From Pseudomonas sp. MM211 (GTDB lineage Bacteria; Pseudomonadota; Gammaproteobacteria; Pseudomonadales; Pseudomonadaceae): a DNA stretch of 64,000 nt. The stretch is taken from positions 4,340,001 to 4,404,000 of the forward strand of contig NZ_CP081942.1 in the NCBI RefSeq assembly GCF_020386635.1, given 5' to 3'. Below the pieces are notes generated by a model. It was given only the letters and a program-made list of their open reading frames with translations, made no database searches and had not been told where the DNA came from. The translations under genes and the position numbers were made by a program. This document shows positions 1-10,411 of this stretch, piece after piece (the stretch's first letter is position 1; each line of letters starts with the position of its first letter).

Positions 1-136
1 TCATGGCGTATGGTTTCTCCCTCGAATCAGAGCCAGCGGCCGGCTGCCACCTGATCAGGATTCTGCGCAGCCCGCCGGTGCCTGGCAACCGACATCTCGT
101 CAGCTTTTCATTCCGCCAGGGAATGCTGCACGACGA
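1..136. other. No gene recognised at left edge
   Basis: This stretch lies downstream of the leftward LysR gene. Short open frames cross it, but none has a recognisable product or a ribosome binding site, and no hairpin terminator stands out. It may be the spacer between the regulator and a neighbour outside the window. Confidence 0.4.
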
Positions 137-1045
137 TCATCGTCGCACGGCGCTTTCCACTCCGGCCTTGTCCAGCACCCACTCGACCAGCGCCCGCACC
201 TTCGGCAACTCCAGCGACTGTTCGGCGCAGGCGATGTAGTGCGCGCCTTCGCTGACCTTCAGGTGCTGCCAGGGGATCACCAGTTTGCCTTCGGCCAGCT
301 CGTCCTCGACCAAAAAACGCGGTACCAGCGCCACCCCGCAACCATCCTGAGCAGCGCGAATGCACATATAGAAGGTGTCGAAGCGTGGGCCGTGGTAGCT
401 GTACTCGGTATCGATGCCCTGCTCGTCGAACCACTGGTGCCAGGCTTCGGGCCGTGAGGCGCACTGCAACAGCACCAGCGAGGTCAAGTCGCCGGCGCTG
501 GTGAACGCCGCAGCTGGCAGGATAGACGGCGCACAGACCGCGATCACGTCCTCGCCGAACAGCTCGGTGCATACCGCGCCGGGCCAGGTGCCATTGCCAT
601 AGAAGAACGCCACGTCGGCCTTGGCCTGGACGAGGTCGAAGGGCTCCAGCTCGTTGCGGATATCGAGATGAATGTTCGGGTGCGCCTTGGAGAACCCCTT
701 GAGATTGGGGATCAGCCAGCGCACCCCGAAAGTGGGCTGGGTGGATACTCGCAGCACCTCGGTCTCGCCACCGTAGGAGAGGATGTAGCGGCTGGAGATA
801 TCGACCTGAGTGAGGATCTTGTCGACCTCGGCCAGATACAGCTCGCCCGCGGGGGTCAGCTGCAGGCGCCGACGAATGCGATGAAACAGCAGGTGCTGGA
901 GCATCTCCTCGAGTTGCGCGACCTGCTTGCTGACCGCGCTCTGGGTCAGGTGCAGCTCCTCGGCGGCGCGGGTAAAGCTCATGTGTCGGGCTGCCGACTC
1001 GAAGCACTGCAGGGCGGCCATGGTGGGAAGCAGGCGTTTGGACAT
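137..1045 (-). CDS. LysR-family transcriptional regulator (GcvA-like)
   Basis: A 302-residue protein of normal LysR length. The N-terminal winged helix-turn-helix covers about residues 8-66, with the recognition region around TQSAVSKQVAQLE. An effector-binding periplasmic-binding-like domain fills about 95-295. It is divergent from an aldehyde dehydrogenase/FAD oxidase pair of lysine/pipecolate catabolism, so by the usual LysR arrangement it probably controls that pair and itself. The 197-bp divergent spacer contains a CATTC-N7-GAATG dyad that could be an operator. The family assignment is firm; the regulated pathway is inferred from position. Confidence 0.9.
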   Translation of the reverse strand: MSKRLLPTMAALQCFESAARHMSFTRAAEELHLTQSAVSKQVAQLEEMLQHLLFHRIRRRLQLTPAGELYLAEVDKILTQVDISSRYILSYGGETEVLRVSTQPTFGVRWLIPNLKGFSKAHPNIHLDIRNELEPFDLVQAKADVAFFYGNGTWPGAVCTELFGEDVIAVCAPSILPAAAFTSAGDLTSLVLLQCASRPEAWHQWFDEQGIDTEYSYHGPRFDTFYMCIRAAQDGCGVALVPRFLVEDELAEGKLVIPWQHLKVSEGAHYIACAEQSLELPKVRALVEWVLDKAGVESAVRR

Positions 1046-1076
1046 GAAAACTCCGAGAGCTCGGGCAGCGATGGTT

Positions 1077-1093
1077 CATTCTCTGGGGGAATG
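1077..1093. promoter_or_regulatory. Candidate LysR-type operator dyad
   Basis: CATTC and GAATG are separated by 7 bases in the divergent spacer between the LysR gene and the aldehyde dehydrogenase. LysR proteins typically bind interrupted dyads in such spacers. The assignment rests only on symmetry and position. Confidence 0.35.
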
Positions 1094-1242
1094 ATGTGGT
1101 GCGTAAAGGTCGTTTGTTCGAAAAAAACATTCGGGTCGATACTGCGTGAAGTCGCTGTAAACGACGCCCCTATTCAGAGCCTGCCGACGATCGGGCACCC
1201 AGCACGCCAGATCGTCGCCAGGCTGCAACGCAGGAGAGAACG

Positions 1243-2733
1243 ATGCTCGGTCAACTGCTCGAAAGCCTCGGTGTAGAGCCACACGCCTTCCAGAGCGGCG
1301 AACATGCCGTCTACACGCCAATCGACGGTAGCCGGATCGCCGGGGTAAGCCTGGAAAACGCCGAAGCGGTGCGCGCCAAGATCGCCACCGGCCACCAGGC
1401 GTTTCTGGCCTGGCGTGACGTGCCTGCCCCCCGCCGCGGCGAGCTGGTGCGTATCTTCGGTGAGGTGCTGCGCGAGCATAAGGCTGCACTGGGCGAACTG
1501 GTGTCCATCGAGGCCGGCAAGATCACCCAGGAAGGCCTGGGTGAAGTGCAGGAGATGATCGACATCTGTGACTTCGCCGTCGGCCTGTCGCGCCAGCTGT
1601 ACGGCCTGACCATCGCCTCCGAACGCCCTGGCCACCATATGCGTGAAACCTGGCACCCGCTGGGTGTGGTCGGGGTGATAAGCGCCTTCAATTTCCCCGT
1701 CGCGGTCTGGGCCTGGAACACCACCCTGGCGCTGGTAGCCGGTAATGCGGTGATCTGGAAGCCCTCGGAAAAAACCCCGCTGACCGCCCTCGCCTCCCAA
1801 GCCCTGTTCGACAAGGCGCTGAAGCGGTTCGGCGATGCGCCGCAAGGCCTGGCACAGCTGATCATCGGCGACCGTGAAGCGGGTGAGGCATTGGTCGACG
1901 ATGCTCGCGTGCCGCTGATCAGCGCCACCGGCAGCACCCGCATGGGCCGCGAAGTCGGGCCGCGGGTGGCCGCGCGCTTCGGTCGCAGCATCCTCGAACT
2001 GGGCGGCAACAACGCGATGATCCTGGCGCCCAGCGCCGATCTCGACCTCGCCGTGCGCGGCATCCTGTTCAGCGCCGTCGGCACCGCCGGGCAACGCTGT
2101 ACCACGCTGCGCCGCCTGATCGCCCACCGCTCGATCAAGGACGAGGTGGTCACCCGCCTCAAGGCGGCCTACGGCAAGGTGCGCATCGGTGATCCGCGCC
2201 AGGACAACCTGGTCGATCCGCTGATGGACAAGCAGGCCTTCGACGCCATGCAGAGCGCCCTGGCCCGCGCCAGGGAAGAAGGCGGCACGGTATTCGGCGG
2301 CGAGCGCCAGCTGCAGGAGCGTTACCCGGATGCCTATTACGTCAGCCCGGCCATCGTCGAAATGCCCGGCCAGACCGATGTCGTACGCCATGAAACCTTT
2401 GCGCCTATTCTCTACGTGCTGAGCTACGACGAGTTCGAGGATGCCCTGAAGCTGAACAATGACGTGCCCCAGGGCCTGTCGTCGTGCATCTTCACCCTCG
2501 ACGTACGCGAGGCCGAACGCTTCCAGAGCGCCTCGGGCAGCGACTGCGGCATCGCCAACGTGAATATCGGCACCAGCGGTGCGGAAATCGGCGGTGCCTT
2601 CGGTGGCGAAAAGGAAACCGGCGGCGGTCGCGAATCCGGCTCCGACGCCTGGAAGGCCTACATGCGCCGGCAAACCAACACCGTCAATTACTCGCGCCAG
2701 CTACCCCTGGCCCAGGGCATCGTTTTCGACTGA
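1243..2733 (+). CDS. amaB: Aldehyde dehydrogenase, ALDH7 type (L-piperidine-6-carboxylate / alpha-aminoadipic semialdehyde dehydrogenase)
   Basis: A 496-residue NAD(P)-dependent aldehyde dehydrogenase of normal length. The catalytic general base is Glu252 in the ELGGNN motif, and the nucleophile is Cys286 in GQRCTT. In Pseudomonas, AmaB oxidises piperideine-6-carboxylate/aminoadipic semialdehyde to 2-aminoadipate in D-lysine/pipecolate catabolism. The pairing with a downstream FAD amino acid oxidase and an upstream LysR regulator matches the amaA-amaB arrangement. A purine-rich CAGGAGAG precedes the ATG. The ALDH family is certain; the exact substrate is inferred from similarity and neighbours. 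Confidence 0.85.
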   Translation: MLGQLLESLGVEPHAFQSGEHAVYTPIDGSRIAGVSLENAEAVRAKIATGHQAFLAWRDVPAPRRGELVRIFGEVLREHKAALGELVSIEAGKITQEGLGEVQEMIDICDFAVGLSRQLYGLTIASERPGHHMRETWHPLGVVGVISAFNFPVAVWAWNTTLALVAGNAVIWKPSEKTPLTALASQALFDKALKRFGDAPQGLAQLIIGDREAGEALVDDARVPLISATGSTRMGREVGPRVAARFGRSILELGGNNAMILAPSADLDLAVRGILFSAVGTAGQRCTTLRRLIAHRSIKDEVVTRLKAAYGKVRIGDPRQDNLVDPLMDKQAFDAMQSALARAREEGGTVFGGERQLQERYPDAYYVSPAIVEMPGQTDVVRHETFAPILYVLSYDEFEDALKLNNDVPQGLSSCIFTLDVREAERFQSASGSDCGIANVNIGTSGAEIGGAFGGEKETGGGRESGSDAWKAYMRRQTNTVNYSRQLPLAQGIVFD

Positions 2734-2746
2734 GCGAGGTCGCGCC

Positions 2747-4033
2747 ATGCGTCAATTGCAGCATGCCTGTCTGTGGGAAACGCTTACGCCGCGCGAATCA
2801 CTTTCCGGGCCGCTGAATGGCGATGTGCAGGCAGATGTCTGCATCATCGGCGCAGGCATCACCGGGCTGTCGGCCGCCTTGCACCTGCTCGAACAGGGGC
2901 GCACGGTCTGCGTGCTCGACGCCCATGAAGTGGGCCACGGCGGCTCGGGGCGCAACGTCGGCCTGGTCAACGCGGGTACCTGGATCAAGCCGGATGATGT
3001 CGAGGCCACCCTGGGCCAGCACCACGGCAGCCGCCTCAATGAGGTGCTCGGTCAGGCACCCGCCGCGGTATTCGCACAAATCCAGCGCCTCGGCATCGAC
3101 TGCCAGGCACGCAACGATGGCACCCTGCACATGGCGCACAACGCCGCCGGCCTGGCCGACCTCAAGGATCGCGAAGCGCAGTGGCGGCGACGCGGTGCTG
3201 ATGTCGAACTGCTTACGGGGGCAGCCTGTGCCGACTACTGCGGCACCGACAAAATCACCGGCGCGCTGCTTGACCGCCGCGCCGGCACCATCAACCCAAT
3301 GGCCTACACCATGGGCCTGGCCCGCGCCGTCGTGCGTCTCGGTGGGCGGATCCACCCACACTCGCCGGTAAAGGCACTGACCCGCAGTGGTGATGCCTGG
3401 CAGGTACGCAGCGGCCAGGGCGCGGTGAACGCACAGAAGGTGATCATCTCCACAGGCGCTTACACCGAGGGCGAATGGACGGAGCTGCAGCGTCACTATT
3501 TCCGCGGCTATTACTACCAGGTCGCCTCGGTGCCACTGCAGGGCGCTGCGGCCGATCAGGTACTGCGCCACGGCCAGGGTTCCTGGGACACGCGTACAGT
3601 GCTCAGCAGCATCCGCCGCGACGCCGATGGCCGCCTGTTGCTGGGCAGCATGGGGCGCGCCAACAACAAGCCGGACTGGTTCATCCGCGGCTGGGCCGAC
3701 CGCATCCAGCAGCACTACTTCCCGGCGCTGGGCAAGGTCGAATGGCAGCTGCACTGGACGGGCTGCATCGACTTCACCCCCGATCACCTGATGCGTCTTT
3801 TCGAGCCTGCCCCCGGGCTGGTCGCGGTCACCGGCTACAACGGCCGCGGCAACACCACCGGTACGGTGGTCGGCAAGGCCCTGGCACAGTTCCTGTTGAG
3901 CGACGACAGTGCAGCGCTGCCAATCCCCTTCTCACCCATGCAGGCACTGCGCGGCGCAGAGCTGCGCAGCAGCATGTACGAGACCGGCTTCTCGCTGTAT
4001 CACGCCGGCCAGTGCCTGCGGGTCATTCTGTGA
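2747..4033 (+). CDS. amaA: FAD-dependent amino acid oxidase (L-pipecolate oxidase-like)
   Basis: A 428-residue DAO-family flavoprotein. The Rossmann FAD-binding motif IIGAGITG lies at residues 33-40, and a late FAD/substrate segment reads TGYNGRGNT. The start is the ATG 13 bases after the aldehyde dehydrogenase stop, preceded by GCGAGGT; the frame is open further upstream but overlaps amaB. L-pipecolate oxidase feeds piperideine-6-carboxylate to AmaB, so the two genes form a two-step unit. Other amine or amino acid substrates cannot be excluded from sequence alone. Confidence 0.8.
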   Translation: MRQLQHACLWETLTPRESLSGPLNGDVQADVCIIGAGITGLSAALHLLEQGRTVCVLDAHEVGHGGSGRNVGLVNAGTWIKPDDVEATLGQHHGSRLNEVLGQAPAAVFAQIQRLGIDCQARNDGTLHMAHNAAGLADLKDREAQWRRRGADVELLTGAACADYCGTDKITGALLDRRAGTINPMAYTMGLARAVVRLGGRIHPHSPVKALTRSGDAWQVRSGQGAVNAQKVIISTGAYTEGEWTELQRHYFRGYYYQVASVPLQGAAADQVLRHGQGSWDTRTVLSSIRRDADGRLLLGSMGRANNKPDWFIRGWADRIQQHYFPALGKVEWQLHWTGCIDFTPDHLMRLFEPAPGLVAVTGYNGRGNTTGTVVGKALAQFLLSDDSAALPIPFSPMQALRGAELRSSMYETGFSLYHAGQCLRVIL

Positions 4034-4128
4034 GCCACCTCGAAGCAGCGCTCCAATAGGGTCGCGTTGCTCCCATCATGGCCAGTCACCCTACACGAGC
4101 TGGGCACACGCTGCAGGCCTGAGGCCCA

Positions 4129-4197
4129 ATCGCCGGCAAGCCAGCTCCTACGCACTGGCGGTAACCCAGATCCTGTAGGAGCCGGCTTGCCGGCGAT
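4129..4197. repeat. REP-type inverted repeat (BIME)
   Basis: Two arms, 4129-4150 and 4176-4197, are near-perfect inverted copies of the Pseudomonas REP core (right arm starts TAGGAGCCGGCTTGCCGGCG). The spacer is 25 bases. It lies between the convergent amaA and monooxygenase genes and could also work as a transcription stop. A partial copy of the same core occurs near 43309. Confidence 0.85.
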
Positions 4198-4210
4198 GGG
4201 TGGCTGGGCG

Positions 4211-4522
4211 TCAATCCGCCAGCCTGGCTGACGCCGGACTGAGCATCTCGATCTCGCGAATCTCGAAATCCCGGCGCAGGTACTCCATGCGCCGCTCATG
4301 GAAGTCGCGCATGTGCGGCAAGGCGCTATGCACCGCCAGGTGCTCGCGGGACTGCCAGACCTCGAAGAAGATGAACAGCGTGGGATCCTCGGCATCGCGC
4401 AGCATGTGGTACTCGATGCAACCGGGCTCGGCGCGACTTGGCTCGACATAGCCGCGGAACAACTGCTCGAAAGCCTCTGCCCGTTCCGGGCGGGTATGAG
4501 CGTGAAGAATGAAGCCGTGCAT
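4211..4522 (-). CDS. Antibiotic biosynthesis monooxygenase (ABM) domain protein, putative quinol monooxygenase
   Basis: A 103-residue single-domain protein with the dimeric alpha/beta ferredoxin-like fold of the ABM/YgiN family. Typical segments include EPGCIEYHML, a central FFEVW and a following SREHLAVH helix. The ATG at 4522 is used because GGAGA lies at the correct distance and the N-terminus then matches the family; the open frame continues further upstream. The neighbour is an MdaB-like quinone reductase. In E. coli ygiN (quinol monooxygenase) and mdaB are linked, so a shared quinone-cycling role is plausible. Confidence 0.8.
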   Translation of the reverse strand: MHGFILHAHTRPERAEAFEQLFRGYVEPSRAEPGCIEYHMLRDAEDPTLFIFFEVWQSREHLAVHSALPHMRDFHERRMEYLRRDFEIREIEMLSPASARLAD

Positions 4523-4677
4523 GGGAATCTCCGTGGTGAATGCTATTTGCACCCTACAACAGCAAATAGCGGGAGATTCATGCTTTTCAGTCAATGGTGA
4601 TTTGCCCATGCAGGCATTTTTCTCCTACATGGGAGCCCGTAACCTGACGCCATTCAATCAGTTACGGGTAACCCAGC

Positions 4678-5268
4678 ATGAAGAAGATTCTGCTTCTCAA
4701 TGGCGGCAAGCAGTTCGCCCACTCCGATGGTCGACTCAACCGCACCCTGCACGAAACCGCCGCAGCGTTTCTCGACGGGGCCGGCGTCGAGTTCAAGACC
4801 ACCGAGATCGACGGGGGTTATGACGTCGCCGAAGAGGTGCAGAAATTTCTCTGGGCTGACGTAGTGATCTACCAGATGCCGGGTTGGTGGATGGGCGCGC
4901 CGTGGATCGTCAAGAAATACATCGACGAAGTGTTCACCGAAGGCCACGGCAACCTGTACGCCAGCGATGGTCGCACCCGCTCCGATGCCTCACAGCAGTA
5001 CGGCAGCGGCGGCCTGATCCACAGCAAACAGTACATGCTCTCGCTGACCTGGAACGCCCCGCAGCAGGCCTTCGACGACCCCAGCGACTTCTTCGAAGGC
5101 AAGGGCGTGGATGCCGTCTACTTCCCGTTCCACAAGTCTCAGCAGTTCCTCGGCATGAGCGCCCTGCCGACCTTCCTCTGCGTGGACGTGATGAAGCGCC
5201 CTGACGTCGAGCGCGACGTGACGCGTTACCGTGAGCATCTGGCGCGGATCGTTCAGGCAGACGCCTGA
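4678..5268 (+). CDS. mdaB: NAD(P)H:quinone oxidoreductase, MdaB family
   Basis: A 196-residue flavodoxin-fold protein of the MdaB/NQO type. The signature MPGWWMGAPW and the following KKYIDEVF segment are clear. These enzymes bind FAD and reduce quinones by two electrons, which limits redox cycling. The gene is divergent from the ABM monooxygenase; the 155-bp spacer between them probably carries promoters for both genes. The family call is strong; the physiological substrate is unknown. Confidence 0.88.
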   Translation: MKKILLLNGGKQFAHSDGRLNRTLHETAAAFLDGAGVEFKTTEIDGGYDVAEEVQKFLWADVVIYQMPGWWMGAPWIVKKYIDEVFTEGHGNLYASDGRTRSDASQQYGSGGLIHSKQYMLSLTWNAPQQAFDDPSDFFEGKGVDAVYFPFHKSQQFLGMSALPTFLCVDVMKRPDVERDVTRYREHLARIVQADA

Positions 5269-5303
5269 GAGCGATGCAGAATTAAATCTGCTGCTGCACC
5301 GAT

Positions 5304-6494
5304 CTAGAGAGGCTGTGGCTTGAACGGCCTGGAAAAGTGATACGTGGTCACGCAGCACAGCAGCAAACCACCGATGCCGAGCATACCGCCGACGATGCCG
5401 ACATTGGCCACGCCCAGCTGGCTGCTCACCAAGCTGCCGAGCAAGGCACCGCCGCCGATGCCGATATTGAAGATGCCGGAAAACAGCGCCATGGCCACAT
5501 CGGTGGCGTCCGAGGCCAGGTTCAGCACCTTGGCCTGCAGCGCCAGACCGAAGCACATCATGGCGATGCCCCAGACCACGCTCAGCGTCGCCAGGTAAGC
5601 ATGTTCGCGAGCCACTGGCAGCAGGAACAGCATGCACAGGCTCAGCACGCTGATCGCCGCGATCACGAAACCGCGCGGGTAGCGTGCGCTGTAACGGCTG
5701 AACAGGATGGAACCGATGATGCCCGCACAGCCGAACAGCAGTAGCAGTACGGTGATCATGTCTCCAGCGATGCCCGCGACTTCCAGCGCGAACGGCTCGA
5801 TGTAGGTATACGCGGTGAAGTGGGCGGTAATCACCAGCGCAGTGAGCACGTACACGGTGACCAGCGCCGGGCGCTTGAACAGCACCGGCAGGCTGCGCAG
5901 CGAGCCGGAGTTCTGGCTGGGCAGCAGCGGCAGGTTCTTCATCAGGCACAGCACCACCATGCCCGCCACCACAGCGATCACGGTAAAGGTCGTGCGCCAG
6001 CCAAGCACCTCGCCGATCACGCGGCCCAGAGGAATGCCCAGCACCATGGCCAGGGCGCTGCCGGTAGCCAGCAGACCGAGGGCTTGCGCCTGCTTGCCTT
6101 CGGGTGCCACGCGGATCGCCAGGGACGCGGTAATCGCCCAGAACAGCGCGTGAGCCAGGGCGATGCCGATACGGCTGACCATCAGCACGCTGAAGCTCCA
6201 GGCGATCCCCGACAGCACGTGGCTGGCGATGAACAGCATGAACACGAAAGCCAGCAGCTTGCGCCGCTCGATATTGCGGGTCAGCAGCATCAGCGGCAGC
6301 GACGCCAGGGCCACCACCCAGGCATAGATGGTCAGCATCAGGCCGACGCTCGCGGTGGTCATGTCGAAGCTGTGGCCGATCTGGCTCAGCAAGCCCACCG
6401 GCACGAATTCGGTGGTGTTGAAAATGAAGGCGCCCAGCGCCAGTGCAATCACGCTCAGCCAGCTACCGCTGTGCGCCTGCTCGGGTGTGTTCAT
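5304..6494 (-). CDS. sotB: MFS exporter, sugar efflux transporter family (SotB-like)
   Basis: A 396-residue major facilitator with about 12 predicted membrane segments. Early motifs include [16 protein letters not shown], typical of the SotB/YdeA/AraJ group of DHA1 exporters. The ATG at 6494 gives the usual family N-terminus ([10 protein letters not shown]); the open frame extends 35 codons upstream without family similarity. It is convergent with mdaB, with a gap of 35 bases. SotB-type proteins export sugars or small drugs; the real substrate cannot be read from sequence. Confidence 0.82.
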   Translation of the reverse strand: MNTPEQAHSGSWLSVIALALGAFIFNTTEFVPVGLLSQIGHSFDMTTASVGLMLTIYAWVVALASLPLMLLTRNIERRKLLAFVFMLFIASHVLSGIAWSFSVLMVSRIGIALAHALFWAITASLAIRVAPEGKQAQALGLLATGSALAMVLGIPLGRVIGEVLGWRTTFTVIAVVAGMVVLCLMKNLPLLPSQNSGSLRSLPVLFKRPALVTVYVLTALVITAHFTAYTYIEPFALEVAGIAGDMITVLLLLFGCAGIIGSILFSRYSARYPRGFVIAAISVLSLCMLFLLPVAREHAYLATLSVVWGIAMMCFGLALQAKVLNLASDATDVAMALFSGIFNIGIGGGALLGSLVSSQLGVANVGIVGGMLGIGGLLLCCVTTYHFSRPFKPQPL

Positions 6495-6930
6495 TCGGGT
6501 GATATCCGCCCTTGGGGAACGCTGGCTACAACGGCCTTTCGCCCGCGGCCTGAATGACAGCGAGCGGCTGTAGAAAGCGAACGAAAAATAGAGCCCCATA
6601 CACGACGAACACGCACACGGCAGCTCGCGCTCCCGGGGCGATGAACGCGGGGAGTGGCGGATGCGAGAGCGGAAAATTATAGGTATAGGGATGGCCTGCG
6701 GCGGCGATTCTACGCTCGGCCAGGCACGTCGACAATATGGTCGCGAAGGCGTTGTAACGCCGGGCGATAGCCGGTCTGCAGAAGAGATATTTTTTGCTTA
6801 TTAAAGCCGCTTAAAAATAGTTTCAAGGCGCAAGCGGTATTTTGGAGCGTGGCTCCTCATCAATCGGATGAAGCAATTACAAGCCTACGGCCCTGCACAC
6901 TGGCTCACTCCGTGGGCAACGTTGCAATGC
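6495..6930. other. Intergenic region, no convincing gene
   Basis: 436 bases between the MFS exporter and a small membrane protein. Composition drops to AT-rich around 6785-6850. A leftward TATAAT (complement of 6676-6681) is visible but has no good -35 at the usual spacing. A 69-codon minus-strand frame here has no recognisable features and is not called. Confidence 0.4.
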
Positions 6931-7296
6931 TTAGGAACGCGGTCCAGCACAAGGACTTGCATCCCATTCGGCACTGAACAGACTTAACGATACTCCCTTG
7001 CCGGGAATGGCGACGAAACCGAGAGGTGCGGTGCGTTTACCGTCACGGTCGATATAGGTGAAGGTGCCACAGGTTCCGTGATGGTCGCTGAGAATAAGCG
7101 ACTCGGGGTCGGCGCCAGCGCCACGCACGAAGTCTTTCATCATATCGATGGAAGCAGGGTTGGCGGGGGCGCCTGTCAGGTACCACTTATTCTTGCTGAA
7201 TAGCAGAATGCAGCACAACAGCGCGCCGGCCCAAAGCGCCATACGTTTGAAACGCCGAGCACTCCTGTGCATTGCGAGTACATCCTGATAGTGCAT
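6931..7296 (-). CDS. Small membrane-anchored protein of unknown function
   Basis: A 121-residue protein. The N-terminus is basic (MHRSARRFKR), followed by one hydrophobic segment at about residues 19-36, which suggests an inner-membrane anchor with the remaining 80 residues outside. The soluble part contains two cysteines (CGTF and SPCAG) that could pair in the periplasm. The ATG at 7296 is preceded by GGAAAGG at good spacing; the frame is open further upstream without a clear signal. I do not recognise the family. It lies close downstream of the hydrolase gene and may be cotranscribed with it. Confidence 0.55.
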   Translation of the reverse strand: MHYQDVLAMHRSARRFKRMALWAGALLCCILLFSKNKWYLTGAPANPASIDMMKDFVRGAGADPESLILSDHHGTCGTFTYIDRDGKRTAPLGFVAIPGKGVSLSLFSAEWDASPCAGPRS

Positions 7297-7385
7297 TCCT
7301 TTGCCTTTCCCTACTTTCCCGCCCCACGAGGATCCTAGCAACTCGGCATCAAAGCGACTGCCAAGCAGGCCACAGCTCAGCGACC

Positions 7386-8087
7386 TCAATCGCCCTGCGT
7401 AAGAAATGTCGCCACGGCATCGGCGGCCGACTCCAAATGCTGCTCATGGCTGTAACCGGAGACCTTGAGCGGCTTGAGGTCGTGATCGCCGGCGGTCAGC
7501 CAGACCAGTTCGATGGCTCGTGACAACTGATAGCTCGCCACGGTATGGCGGTCGCCCATGGCGTCGCGTTCGCCCTGGACGATCAGGGTCGGGGTCTTCA
7601 GGTCGGCCAGGTGGGCGGTGCGGGGTTTGTCGGCCTTGCCGATGGCGTGGAAGGGATAGCCCAGACAGATCAGCCGATCCGCGCCCAGCTCGTCGGCCAG
7701 CAGGCTGGCCATGCGACCGCCCATGGACTTGCCGCCGATGGCCAGCGGCCCGGTGACCTGTTGTCGCACGGCAGCATGTACCTCACGCCAGCGCTCGAGC
7801 AGTTTGGCCTGGGGATTGGGTGGGCGTTTCTTGCCGTCCTGCCGGCGCGCGGCCATGTAGTCGAACTCGAAGCGCACCACCGTCAGCCCACGGGCCGCCA
7901 GCTTCTCTGCCATCAGGTTCATGAAATCGCTGTCCATCGGCGCGCCGGCGCCGTGGGCAAGGATCAGCGTGCCCAGGCTGTCGCCCGTTGGCCGATCCCA
8001 CAGCAGCTCTGTCGCTGGACTTCCCTGTGCCTGTTGACCGGCGTCAATACCGCTCTGCTGCCCTTCTCGCATGCTTGCCTCGCTCAT
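7386..8087 (-). CDS. Alpha/beta hydrolase, KANL3/Tex30 family
   Basis: A 233-residue alpha/beta hydrolase. The oxyanion-side HGAGAP motif is at residues 45-50, and the nucleophile elbow GKSMG gives Ser121. Asp175 in GERD and His202 in GDHDLKP complete a catalytic triad. This layout is typical of the Tex30/KANL3-like family, common in pseudomonads and without a defined substrate. It is divergent from ccoN with an 86-bp spacer. It is probably an esterase or acyl hydrolase. Confidence 0.8.
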   Translation of the reverse strand: MSEASMREGQQSGIDAGQQAQGSPATELLWDRPTGDSLGTLILAHGAGAPMDSDFMNLMAEKLAARGLTVVRFEFDYMAARRQDGKKRPPNPQAKLLERWREVHAAVRQQVTGPLAIGGKSMGGRMASLLADELGADRLICLGYPFHAIGKADKPRTAHLADLKTPTLIVQGERDAMGDRHTVASYQLSRAIELVWLTAGDHDLKPLKVSGYSHEQHLESAADAVATFLTQGD

Positions 8088-8173
8088 AAAAAGCCCTCTA
8101 TTACCGTGCGGTCATTCCGATCCGCGTGGGGGCTGCAGATGATCTGCCCATAACCGTGGATGGAAACCCAGAC

Positions 8174-9612
<1,439 letters not shown>

Positions 9613-9613
<1 letters not shown>

Positions 9614-10221
9614 TGAAACACGAAATCATCGAAAAGAACGTCGGCCTGATGGCCCTGCTGATGGTGTTCGCCGTGAGCATCGGCGGGCTGACGCAGATCG
9701 TCCCGCTGTTCTTCCAGGATGTGGTCAACGAGCCGGTCGCCGGCATGAAGCCCTACACCGCGCTGCAGCTGGAAGGCCGCGACGTGTACATCAAGGAAGG
9801 TTGCGTAGGTTGTCACTCGCAGATGATCCGCCCGTTCCGCGCCGAAACCGAGCGCTACGGCCACTACTCGGTAGCCGGTGAAAGCGTGTGGGATCACCCC
9901 TTCCTGTGGGGCTCCAAGCGCACCGGGCCGGATCTGGCGCGCGTCGGCGGCCGCTACTCGGACGAGTGGCACCGCGCGCACCTGTACAACCCGCGCAACG
10001 TGGTGCCGGAGTCGAAGATGCCCTCCTACCCGTGGCTGGTCGAGAACGTGCTGGACGGCAAGGACACGCCCACCAAGATCAAAGCCATGCGTTTTCTCGG
10101 CGTGCCCTACACGGATGAGGACGTCGCCGGCGCAACGGCTGCAGTGAAGGGCAAGACCGAGATGGACGCCCTCGTCGCCTACCTGCAAGTGCTCGGCACT
10201 GCCTTGAAAAACAAGAGGTGA
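9613..10221 (+). CDS. ccoO1: cbb3 oxidase subunit II, monoheme cytochrome c (copy 1)
   Basis: A 202-residue membrane-anchored cytochrome c. One N-terminal helix (about residues 11-34) is followed by a single heme site CVGCH at 64-68 and a distal methionine-containing region (ESKMPSYPW). It passes electrons from CcoP to CcoN. The start is the ATG that overlaps the ccoN1 stop as TGATG, so translation is coupled. A stretch around 9868-9948 is almost identical to the same part of ccoO copy 2. Confidence 0.97.
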
Positions 10222-10225
10222 CCCC

Positions 10226-10411
10226 ATGCTTTTCGACTTTATCGACATCGGTTTGCTGCGCGGCATCGGCACTGCACTGGTTTTCATCGCGTTCACCTGC
10301 GTGACGCTCTGGGCGTATAGCGGCAAACGCGCCAAGGCCTTCGACGATGCAGCCAACCTGCCCTTCGCCGATGAACCTAATAAAAAAGCTTCGAGGAATG
10401 ACACCCCATGA
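10226..10411 (+). CDS. ccoQ1: cbb3 oxidase subunit CcoQ (copy 1)
   Basis: A 61-residue small subunit with one membrane helix at about residues 11-30 and the conserved tail [13 protein letters not shown]. CcoQ stabilises the assembled oxidase. It begins 4 bases after ccoO1 with AAGAGGTGACCCC before the ATG, and its stop overlaps ccoP1 by 4 bases. Confidence 0.93.
   Translation: MLFDFIDIGLLRGIGTALVFIAFTCVTLWAYSGKRAKAFDDAANLPFADEPNKKASRNDTP

Noticed and set aside
1174..2673. A 499-codon frame antisense to amaB
   Set aside because: The sense frame is a complete aldehyde dehydrogenase with catalytic residues; the antisense product has no recognisable motif.
6526..6735. A 69-codon minus-strand frame upstream of the MFS gene
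   Set aside because: No ribosome site, no family resemblance, and it partly overlaps the likely promoter region.
8088..8173. An Anr box before ccoN1 (TGATCTGCCCATAA-like sequence)
   Set aside because: Only the left half resembles the consensus; the right half does not, so it is not reported as a site.
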